Below, one piece after another: positions 34,568 to 40,113 of a stretch of 40,113 nt of DNA. Below the pieces are notes generated by a model, which was not told the DNA's origin, made no database searches, and saw only the letters and a program-made list of their open reading frames with translations. Position 1 is the stretch's first letter, and each line of letters opens with the position of its first letter. The stretch comes from Rhodothermales bacterium (lineage in GTDB: Bacteria > Bacteroidota > Rhodothermia > Rhodothermales > JABDKH01). The translations under genes were made by a program, and so were the position numbers. The DNA is taken from assembly GCA_028284545.1 (NCBI GenBank), contig JANQRN010000239.1:1-40113 (forward strand), in the 5' to 3' direction.

Positions 34568-35257
34568 TTGGGCCGCCAGATACATCCGCCGCTCGAACCC
34601 GCCTTGCAGAACCTCGACGACGCCGAACGCAAAGACTCCGAATCAGGCTCGCTGACAGATAGCGCCGGGACGGATTTCGGCTCAGATTACGTCGTCAAGG
34701 CCCGGTTGATGGACGAGCACGATCTGGGTCGCACGCTGGATCGGCTAGCGCGTCAGATCGTAGAGCAGCTGGATCCAGACTCCGACGAGGATCACTTCGC
34801 CATCATCGGGATGCAGTCCCGCGGCGTCTTCCTCGCCCGACGGCTTCAGGAACGTATTTCACGCTTCGAGTCAATCGACATGCCGCTGGGCGTGTTGGAC
34901 GCAACGATGTACCGCGACGATTTCAGGCTGCGCGCGAGCCAACCGGCGGTACGGGCTACCGATATACCGTTTGATGTCACGGGGAAGCACATCTTTCTCG
35001 TCGACGACGTCCTCTACACCGGCCGCACGATCCGCGCGGCGCTAGATGCCCTGATGGACACCGGTCGCCCCGCCTCGGTGCGGTGCCTTGCGCTCATCGA
35101 CCGCGGGCACCACGAGCTCCCGATCCAGGCAGACATCGTGGGCCGCGTCGTCCCTACGGTCCCGGGCGAAGAGGTGCGCGTCCGACTGCAGGAGTGTGAT
35201 GGCGCAGAGGGTGTGTGGCTGGTACAACGCAACGACGATGAACCCAAGGGCCCATGA
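34568..35257 (+). CDS. pyrR: PyrR-type uracil phosphoribosyltransferase/pyrimidine regulator
   Basis: PyrR binds pyr mRNA to control attenuation in Gram-positive bacteria and has weak uracil phosphoribosyltransferase activity. The family core starts at [23 protein letters not shown] and includes [13 protein letters not shown], the flexible-loop region MYRDDFR, and the PRPP-binding [22 protein letters not shown], followed by [18 protein letters not shown]. The frame from TTG 34568 gives 229 residues, about 45 more than normal; the extra N-terminus is polar and may not all be translated. Other starts are TTG 34601, TTG 34706 and ATG 34709. No PyrR-binding loop or attenuator was seen upstream. 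The stop overlaps the pyrB start. Confidence 0.9.
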   Translation: MGRQIHPPLEPALQNLDDAERKDSESGSLTDSAGTDFGSDYVVKARLMDEHDLGRTLDRLARQIVEQLDPDSDEDHFAIIGMQSRGVFLARRLQERISRFESIDMPLGVLDATMYRDDFRLRASQPAVRATDIPFDVTGKHIFLVDDVLYTGRTIRAALDALMDTGRPASVRCLALIDRGHHELPIQADIVGRVVPTVPGEEVRVRLQECDGAEGVWLVQRNDDEPKGP

Positions 35258-36207
35258 CAGACAGCGGCGAATCGCTCAACCACCGTCATCTGCTTGGGCT
35301 TTCGACGTACAGCGCTGCAGAGATCGAACTCATCCTGGAGACTGCACGGCAGTTTCGGGAGGTGCTTTATCGGCGCATCAGGCGCGTGCCTACGCTGCGC
35401 GGCATAACGGTCGTTAACCTGTTTTTCGAGCCCTCGACGCGTACCCGCATATCGTTTGAGCTGGCAGAAAAGCGTTTGTCTGCCGACACGGTGAACTTCT
35501 CGAAGTCGGGCTCCTCTGTGTCGAAAGGCGAAACGCTGAAGGACACGGCGCAGAACATCGAGGCCATGAAGGTCGACATGGCTGTCATCCGTCACGAGTC
35601 GCCCGGAGCAGCGCACTTCTTGACTACATGTGTGGACGCGGTAGTGATCAACGCGGGGGACGGCGCACACGAGCATCCGACGCAGGCCCTGCTCGATCTG
35701 CTCACTATTTCGGATCACTGTGATGGCTTTGCGGGACTCAACGTATCGATCATTGGTGACATCACGCACTCACGGGTTGCGCGCTCCAACATCTTCGGGT
35801 TGCGGGCGCTTGGTGCCAACGTCACCCTCTGCGGACCGCGAACCCTGATGCCCCGCTATATCGAGGCGCTGGGCGTTCGCGTCACGCACAACCTGGACGA
35901 GGCGCTTGAAGGCTGTGATGTCGCGATGGCACTTCGCATTCAGCTTGAGCGGCAGGGGGCCTCGCTGTTTCCCACACTTCGCGAGTACCACAATACTTTT
36001 GGGATTCAGACGACACACCTGGAGAGAAATCCGGACATGTTAATCATGCATCCGGGCCCGGTTAACCGCGGCGTCGAGCTGGCCAGCGAAGTGGTTGACC
36101 ACGAACGAGCGGTGATTCTTGATCAGGTGACCAACGGAGTCGCCGTGCGGATGGCTGCGCTGTACCTCCTCTCGGGCGTCGGCCCATCACCCGAGGAGAC
36201 TGACTGA
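35254..36207 (+). CDS. pyrB: Aspartate carbamoyltransferase catalytic subunit
   Basis: The enzyme joins carbamoyl phosphate and aspartate in the second step of pyrimidine synthesis. The 317-residue product has [19 protein letters not shown] (carbamoyl-phosphate site), [16 protein letters not shown] (the mobile loop with the active-site Lys), [14 protein letters not shown], the [12 protein letters not shown] motif, and [12 protein letters not shown]. It overlaps pyrR by four bases (ATGA), so the two are translated together. No pyrI or pyrC follows directly. Length and motifs fit the class without a regulatory subunit. Confidence 0.97.
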   Translation: MTDSGESLNHRHLLGLSTYSAAEIELILETARQFREVLYRRIRRVPTLRGITVVNLFFEPSTRTRISFELAEKRLSADTVNFSKSGSSVSKGETLKDTAQNIEAMKVDMAVIRHESPGAAHFLTTCVDAVVINAGDGAHEHPTQALLDLLTISDHCDGFAGLNVSIIGDITHSRVARSNIFGLRALGANVTLCGPRTLMPRYIEALGVRVTHNLDEALEGCDVAMALRIQLERQGASLFPTLREYHNTFGIQTTHLERNPDMLIMHPGPVNRGVELASEVVDHERAVILDQVTNGVAVRMAALYLLSGVGPSPEETD

Positions 36208-36210
36208 GAC

Positions 36211-36717
36211 GTGAGCGACACCCTGCCGCAACTCTCGCTGCCACCTTGTAGCCTGAAGACGCGTGTCGAAGACGGGCAGCTGCTCGTGCTGGATGCGACG
36301 CGCAAGAAGTGGGTGGCCCTGACGCCCGAGGAGTGGGTGCGTCAGCATGTTGCCGGGTTCTTGACCAAGTACCGCGACGTGCGGGCGGGAATGGTGGCCG
36401 TTGAATCCGAACTCGACTTTGACGGCTACCGCCGCCGAGCAGACATCGTCGTATACCGATCAGACGGCGTTCCCGTGCTTGTGGTCGAATGCAAGGCCGC
36501 AGACGTTAATCTTTCGCAGCGCGCCGTTGATCAGGTTGCACGCTACAACCACGCCCTGGGGGCCGCTACCATAATGGTCACAAACGGATTGCAACACTTC
36601 GTTTTCAGTGCCGGTACCGAGCCGCCGTCTTTTCTTCCCGACCTTCCCGACTACGCTGAGTTGCTTCGTTTTCAGGAGTCGTATACCCGTTCAAGTGCCG
36701 TCAAAGCGGGTCGATAA
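36211..36717 (+). CDS. Stand-alone HsdR N-terminal-like PD-(D/E)xK protein
   Basis: The 168-residue product matches the HsdR_N_2 domain, the nuclease-like N-terminus of type I restriction enzymes, but has no helicase part. The PD-(D/E)xK core is visible: Asp78 in RRADIVVYR and Glu93-x-Lys95 in VVECKAADVNLSQRAVDQVARYN, with a helix carrying EEWVRQH (about 40-46) in front. The KKWVALTPEEWVRQ stretch is typical of single-domain versions widespread in Bacteroidota, which are usually not in restriction loci. No hsdM or hsdS is near. It starts with GTG 36211, three bases after pyrB. Catalytic residues look intact, so a DNA-processing role is possible, but unknown. Confidence 0.85.
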   Translation: MSDTLPQLSLPPCSLKTRVEDGQLLVLDATRKKWVALTPEEWVRQHVAGFLTKYRDVRAGMVAVESELDFDGYRRRADIVVYRSDGVPVLVVECKAADVNLSQRAVDQVARYNHALGAATIMVTNGLQHFVFSAGTEPPSFLPDLPDYAELLRFQESYTRSSAVKAGR

Positions 36718-36751
36718 CTAAGCTAGCCAGCCCGAACACTCAAGTCCCAAT

Positions 36752-37741
36752 ATGAACAGCGTTTACGAACGAGAACTTGCCGTAGCTGCCGACGCGGTGC
36801 GAAGAGCATCAGCTTTGTGCGCGCGCGTACAGTCTGAAATCGCCGGATCCGTCCTCGAAAAGAAGGACCGGAGCCCGGTCACTATTGCCGATTTTGGCAG
36901 TCAGGCAGTCGTGTGCCACGCCCTGCGGGCCAGCTTCCCAGACGACGCCGTCGTTGCGGAGGAGGCTTCAGACGCGCTGAAGGAGGCGGAGTCGCGGCCA
37001 TTGCTGGAGCGTGTCGTCGACGCTGTTGCGGGATGGCATCCTGACGTTGACGCGCAGACGGTTTGCGACTGGATCGACATCGGTGCCGGCGACGCCCACG
37101 GCTCTCGACACTGGACGCTTGATCCAATCGACGGCACCAAGGGTTTCCTCCGTGGCGAGCAGTACGCCGTAGCACTGGCGCTGATTGAGAACGGGGAGGT
37201 TGTGGTTGCCGTGCTCGGCTGCCCGAACCTCGCGGTTGGTCATGGGACCGATTCACGCGGACTCATGATGGCGGCAATCAAGGGCGAGGGAGTTCGTGCA
37301 ATGGCCCTCAACGGCGCCGACGCCGCGTTCTCCGTTACTACATCGGGAACGTCAGACTCAACCCAGGCACGCTTCTGCGAGTCCGTCGAATCGGGACATA
37401 CCGATCACTCTGAAGCAGCCGAGGTTGCGCGGACCCTGGGCATCGCGGGCTCCTCAGTGCGACTCGACTCGCAGGCAAAGTATGCCGTCGTTGCCCGGGG
37501 CGAAGCAGATATCTACATGCGCCTTCCGACGCGGCCGGGTTACGTGGAAAAGATCTGGGATCACGCAGCGGGCAGCCTCGTCGTCACCGAAGCAGGCGGC
37601 ACGGTTACCGATATTCATGGCGCACCGCTTGACTTCTCTCGGGGTCGCGGCCTCTCAGCCAACGCCGGAGTAATTGCGACGAACGGCAAGCTCCACGATC
37701 AGGTCATCGCGGCACTCGATTCCGTGGGCGTGGGACGCTAG
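36752..37741 (+). CDS. 3'(2'),5'-bisphosphate nucleotidase / inositol monophosphatase family
   Basis: The family hydrolyses 3'-phosphoadenosine 5'-phosphate (a by-product of sulfate activation) or related phosphates using magnesium. The 329-residue product has KKDRSPVTIADFGSQAVVCHAL, VVAEEASD (metal-ligand Glu), WTLDPIDGTKGFLRGEQYAVALALIE (motif A with Asp residues), and the C-terminal YVEKIWDHAAGSLVVTEAGGTVTDIHG (motif B). The long insertion between motif parts resembles Hal2-type nucleotidases more than bacterial CysQ, so a Hal2-like activity is preferred. No sulfur-assimilation genes are adjacent. Confidence 0.9.
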   Translation: MNSVYERELAVAADAVRRASALCARVQSEIAGSVLEKKDRSPVTIADFGSQAVVCHALRASFPDDAVVAEEASDALKEAESRPLLERVVDAVAGWHPDVDAQTVCDWIDIGAGDAHGSRHWTLDPIDGTKGFLRGEQYAVALALIENGEVVVAVLGCPNLAVGHGTDSRGLMMAAIKGEGVRAMALNGADAAFSVTTSGTSDSTQARFCESVESGHTDHSEAAEVARTLGIAGSSVRLDSQAKYAVVARGEADIYMRLPTRPGYVEKIWDHAAGSLVVTEAGGTVTDIHGAPLDFSRGRGLSANAGVIATNGKLHDQVIAALDSVGVGR

Positions 37742-37764
37742 GTCCCTCCTCGCTACCTTGGCGG

Positions 37765-38442
37765 ATGAAACAGCCAAGGAAGCCGGCCGAACTTGACATG
37801 GAGGAGCTGGCACGTCAGCTCCGAAAGCCCGAGGGCCCTGAGGGCCTGGAGGTTGCCGCGCGCATGAACGAGGGCAACCTGCTCATAAACGAGGCGGCGA
37901 TCGGTGCGGTGTCGCTCAGGCGCGGCGCGAAGATCCTGGAACTCGGAATGGGTAACGGTCGGTTCGCGCCCGATATCCTCAAGAGAGGAGACGACGCGAC
38001 GTACGTCGGCCTGGACTACTCCGCAGACATGGTCGCGGCTGCTGGTAGAGAGAATCAGGATCTCGTGGCCAACGGCTCTGTTGACTTCGTGCTTGGTAAC
38101 CTGCGCCAGATGCCGTTCGACGCGGGGACGTTCGATTGCGTACTGACCGTAAACACGTTGTACTTCTGGGATGACCCGGTCGCGGTCCTCTCAGAGATCG
38201 GCCGTGTGATGCATCGATCCGCCGATCTGGTGATCGCGGTTCGACCGGAACGAGTACTTCGGCGTTTCCCGGTCGTGCAGTACGGGTTCGAAACGTATTC
38301 AGCCGGAGCCCTGCATTCTCTGCTGGAAGCGAACGGCTTTCACGTGACGCGAAGCATCGAATCAGACGAGCCATCACGGGAAATTGACGGTAGCGTTTAC
38401 GCGGTCGCCAACCTGGTGGTCACCGCGAAAAAGCGGGCCTAG
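37765..38442 (+). CDS. Class I SAM-dependent methyltransferase
   Basis: The 225-residue product has the SAM motif ILELGMGNGRFAPDIL (about 57-72), the acidic motif YVGLDYSADMV, and LRQMPFDAGTFDCVLTVNTLYFWDDPVAVLSEIGRVM, the usual methyltransferase-11 layout. The N-terminal ~30 residues are polar and contain an unusual run of Lys, Pro and Glu. The substrate is not predictable. It is preceded by the phosphatase gene (23 bases) and ends eight bases before the stop of the convergent aminotransferase. Confidence 0.85.
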   Translation: MKQPRKPAELDMEELARQLRKPEGPEGLEVAARMNEGNLLINEAAIGAVSLRRGAKILELGMGNGRFAPDILKRGDDATYVGLDYSADMVAAAGRENQDLVANGSVDFVLGNLRQMPFDAGTFDCVLTVNTLYFWDDPVAVLSEIGRVMHRSADLVIAVRPERVLRRFPVVQYGFETYSAGALHSLLEANGFHVTRSIESDEPSREIDGSVYAVANLVVTAKKRA

Positions 38443-38450
38443 TAAGCCGG

Positions 38451-39629
38451 CTAGCTGCCGTCAGTGCCGAACGCACGTAGCAAGCGGTCGCAGGCTTCCT
38501 GCAGCACGGGAATGTCCTTGGCGAAGCAGAATCGTAGCAGGTAGCGACCGTCCACTGGATCCGAAAAGAAGGAGGCGCCGCGCACCGTGCCGATTCCCGC
38601 GGTATCAACGAGTGTTGCCGCCGCGGTGGCGTCGTCGGAGAACCGCGGGTCGCTCGAGCGCGGCTCGAAGGACGCGAGCACATAGTACGCGCCCTGCGGC
38701 CACACGACGTCGAAACCGATTTTTTCGAGCGTCGAGCACATCAGCGTGCGCCGCGAATCATAGTCCGACGCCATCTCGCTGAAGTAACGATCTGGCATTT
38801 CGAACGCCGCAGCGACTCCGTGTTGGAGTGGCGTGGGAGCGCAGATGTACATCAGGTCGTTGATGAGTCCCATGTTGTCGAGGGCGTCAGTTGGACCGGT
38901 CGCATAGCCAAGTCGCCAGCCCGTCATGTTGTAGGTCTTGGAAAAGCCTGACAGCGTGATCGTTCGGTCAAAACCACCCGGTAGGGAGGCAACAGAGACA
39001 TGTTCGCGGCCGTCGTACAGCATGTACTCGTAGATCTCGTCGGCAATGATTGTAAGGTCGCGTCTTTGCGCAATGTCCAGTAGCCTTTCGAGCTCTGCCC
39101 GGCTCCAGACTTTCCCATTGGGATTGCCCGGGGTTGTGACGACGATCGCGCGCGTGCCCGGATTGATCGTGTCTTCTAGTGCTTGCCACGGTACTTCCCA
39201 TTCAGGCGACTCCAGGGTCACATACTGCGGTTCGAAACCGAAGATTTGGAGGAGGTGCCGATGATAGCCGTAGAAGGGTTCGAACAGTATCGCTCCGTCG
39301 CCCGGGTTCAAGAGCGTCAGGAGTGCTGTCGCAAACGCACCGGTCGAGCCCGCGCTCACAACTATCTGGTCAATCGATTCGACGGGGATCCGGTTGTAAG
39401 ACCGCACCTTCTCGAGAATCGCCGAGCGAAGGTTTGCGGCTCCGGCGTAGTGCGAGTAGATCGACCTGTCTTCGTCGATCGCGCGTTTCGCTGCGGCCTT
39501 GATCGGGTCGGGCGTCGGCATGTCGCAGATGCCCTGCCCGAGGTTGATGCCGTTGACGGCATTGATCTTCTGCGAGATCGCGCGGATCTCACTCTGCGCC
39601 AGTTGACGCGTCCGCTCTGACAGGCGCAT
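38451..39629 (-). CDS. Pyridoxal-phosphate-dependent class I aminotransferase
   Basis: The 392-residue product has the class I/II fold: INLGQGICDMPTPDPIKAAAKRAI at the start, YSHYAGAANLRSAI, VSAGSTGAFATALLTLLNPGD, TPGNPNGKVWSRAELERLL, IADEIYEYMLYDG (PLP-binding Asp/Tyr), and TITLSGFSKTYNMTGWRLGYA with the PLP lysine. The FSKTYNMTGWR signature puts it with aspartate or kynurenine/glutamine-type transaminases; the substrate is uncertain. ATG 39629 is used; the frame stays open far upstream, but there it only translates heptamer repeats into Pro/Ser/Thr/Leu-rich sequence. Its 5' leader is therefore the pyrimidine-rich strand of that array, with no ribosome-binding site. Confidence 0.93.
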   Translation of the reverse strand: MRLSERTRQLAQSEIRAISQKINAVNGINLGQGICDMPTPDPIKAAAKRAIDEDRSIYSHYAGAANLRSAILEKVRSYNRIPVESIDQIVVSAGSTGAFATALLTLLNPGDGAILFEPFYGYHRHLLQIFGFEPQYVTLESPEWEVPWQALEDTINPGTRAIVVTTPGNPNGKVWSRAELERLLDIAQRRDLTIIADEIYEYMLYDGREHVSVASLPGGFDRTITLSGFSKTYNMTGWRLGYATGPTDALDNMGLINDLMYICAPTPLQHGVAAAFEMPDRYFSEMASDYDSRRTLMCSTLEKIGFDVVWPQGAYYVLASFEPRSSDPRFSDDATAAATLVDTAGIGTVRGASFFSDPVDGRYLLRFCFAKDIPVLQEACDRLLRAFGTDGS

Positions 39630-39633
39630 GGTA

Positions 39634-39716
39634 GGGTGGAGGTGGAAGGTTGAGGGTGGAAGGTTGAGGGTTGAGGGTTGAGGGTTGAGGGTGGAAGGTA
39701 AGGATTGAGGGTGGGG
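39634..39716 (+). repeat. Heptanucleotide array (TTGAGGG with TGGAAGG variants)
   Basis: Seven-base units run in phase from about 39634 to 39716. Four consecutive exact TTGAGGG copies lie at 39664-39691, another at 39650-39656, and TGGAAGG variants occur at 39657-39663 and 39692-39698, with decayed units outside. The array starts five bases upstream of the aminotransferase start codon. The plus strand satisfies a G-quadruplex pattern. Confidence 0.9.
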
Positions 39717-39820
39717 AGGTGAGTACGATGCGAGTGGGTGAGGTACGAAGGCGAGACGACGAGTGGGTGGGATGGTGAGCGGCGTGTGGGTGGGTCGGAC
39801 GGAATAGTCGGTTGCCGGCG

Positions 39821-39839
39821 CGACCGCGTGTCGCGGTCG
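39821..39839. other. Perfect 8-base-pair hairpin between the inverted arrays
   Basis: CGACCGCG (39821-39828) pairs completely with CGCGGTCG (39832-39839) around a TGT loop. It lacks a T-run on the plus strand after the stem and on the minus strand after it, so it does not look like an intrinsic terminator. It lies between two arrays of opposite orientation. Confidence 0.8.
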
Positions 39840-39863
39840 TAAAACGTCCCACCCTCGGCCTTG

Positions 39864-39944
39864 AACCCTCAACCCTAGACGGTCAAACTCTCAACCCTCA
39901 GGCCTGAACCATCAACCCTCAACCCTCAACCCTCAACTCTCAAC
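39864..39944 (-). repeat. Inverted heptanucleotide array (AACCCTC = reverse of GAGGGTT)
   Basis: On the plus strand AACCCTC units occur at 39864-39870, 39893-39899, 39914-39920, 39921-39927 and 39928-39934. Variants AACCCTA, AACCATC and AACTCTC lie in or near phase, and the phase slips by one base near 39885-39892. This is the reverse complement of the array at 39634-39716. The last units run into the 3' end of the FeoA-like gene and supply its stop codon. Confidence 0.88.
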
Positions 39945-40113
39945 GACCTCCACGAGAACCGCGTTTGCTACGTCAGGTTCGATCGTGTGTCCGGTGGCAT
40001 CCTCACCGCGTGCGAGGAGAGAATCCGAGTCGGCGATGGCCTCGATGTTCACGATTCGGCCGGGGAGGAGGCCGGCCAGCTCAAGCACACGCAGACGTTC
40101 GGGCGTCTGATCG
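39933..40113 (-). CDS. C-terminal part of a FeoA-domain / DtxR-like protein (partial)
   Basis: On the minus strand an open frame enters from the window edge and ends at TGA (39935-39933). The visible 60 residues include ERLRVLELAGLLPGRIV followed by short beta-like segments (VNIEAIAD, LLARGED, TIEPDVANAVLVEVVES). The LxxLGLxPG-like turn and the final strands resemble the FeoA/SH3-like domain at the end of DtxR/MntR metal-dependent repressors or in FeoA itself. This is a pattern-based guess on a fragment. The last codons, Val-Glu-Ser and the stop, lie inside the heptamer array. Confidence 0.5.
   Translation of the reverse strand, partial: DQTPERLRVLELAGLLPGRIVNIEAIADSDSLLARGEDATGHTIEPDVANAVLVEVVES

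Larger units (their letters stand above)
39630..39932. other. 303-base gene-free region holding inverted heptamer arrays and a hairpin
   Basis: This stretch has no gene. It contains the TTGAGGG array (39634-39716), a G-rich non-periodic part (about 39717-39800), a perfect 8-base-pair hairpin (39821-39839), and most of the inverted CCCTCAA array. The aminotransferase leader and the last codons of the FeoA-like gene border it. Confidence 0.85.

Noticed and set aside
36211-36717. Remnant of a type I restriction system
   Set aside because: The reading frame is complete, with intact motifs and a normal length for stand-alone HsdR-N proteins. No fragments of hsdM, hsdS or the helicase are seen.
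39630-39872. N-terminal extension of the aminotransferase into the repeat region
   Set aside because: The extra codons only translate AACCCTC-type repeats into Pro, Ser, Thr and Leu. The family starts at MRLSERTRQL (ATG 39629).

Overview
The window is a compact, GC-rich bacterial chromosome segment. It looks like a member of the Rhodothermota/Bacteroidota, probably Rhodothermales-like. The signs are a spc/alpha ribosomal operon in the order rplO-secY-map-rpmJ-rpsM-rpsK-rpsD-rpoA-rplQ, a ribosomal protein L36 with no cysteines, an L17 with a very long acidic tail, an Mrp ATPase without its CxxC motif, a fused PabB-PabC, a DUF1460 amidase, and a stand-alone HsdR-N nuclease-like protein. This placement is inferred from gene content. 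No rRNA, tRNA, CRISPR array, insertion sequence or prophage gene was seen.

Layout. 1-6350 is the end of the ribosomal protein/RNA polymerase operon, closed by a strong intrinsic terminator. 6443-10442 holds a Rel/SpoT-type (p)ppGpp enzyme, an HU-like DNA-binding protein, RuvX/YqgF and peptide deformylase. 10544-16154 holds three envelope proteins: a secreted 11-motif BNR propeller protein, a MerC-domain membrane protein and an outer-membrane barrel protein. 16155-17683 (minus) is a translationally coupled biotin-carrier protein and SDR-family epimerase. 17732-20987 (plus) is a tight run of aat, a DUF1460 lipoprotein, pfkA and ubiE/menG with overlapping ends. 20989-24053 (minus) is a partner-switching signalling operon: membrane PP2C phosphatase, STAS antagonist and RsbW-like kinase. 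24210-28331 (plus) holds an unrecognised four-repeat exported protein, prmA, mrp and a Nfu-type protein. 28270-30147 (minus) is pabBC. Then come exonuclease III, an M20 amidohydrolase with a DUF58 protein, a DUF5009-like membrane acyltransferase, pyrR-pyrB, the HsdR-N protein, a bisphosphate nucleotidase, a methyltransferase, a class I aminotransferase and the end of a FeoA/DtxR-like gene.

How the genes work together. The first third is core information processing (ribosome, RNA polymerase alpha, protein export, N-terminal maturation by Map and Def, growth control by Rsh). PyrR and PyrB form a pyrimidine unit. Mrp and the Nfu protein form an iron-sulfur delivery pair. The phosphatase/STAS/kinase trio is a complete partner-switching module with no sigma factor beside it.

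The least explained parts are: (i) the protein at 24210-25967, built of about 100-residue repeats I cannot assign to a family, read from a divergent promoter region carrying a nested inverted set of TGTTAC/GTAACA sites shared with the signalling operon; (ii) heptanucleotide TTGAGGG arrays in intergenic DNA, one pair inverted around a perfect hairpin and touching coding ends; (iii) leader hairpins before rpsD and the HU-like gene; and (iv) a barrel protein coupled to MerC with no plug domain I could recognise. Many genes overlap by 1-8 bases, and several convergent pairs meet with almost no space and no terminator.
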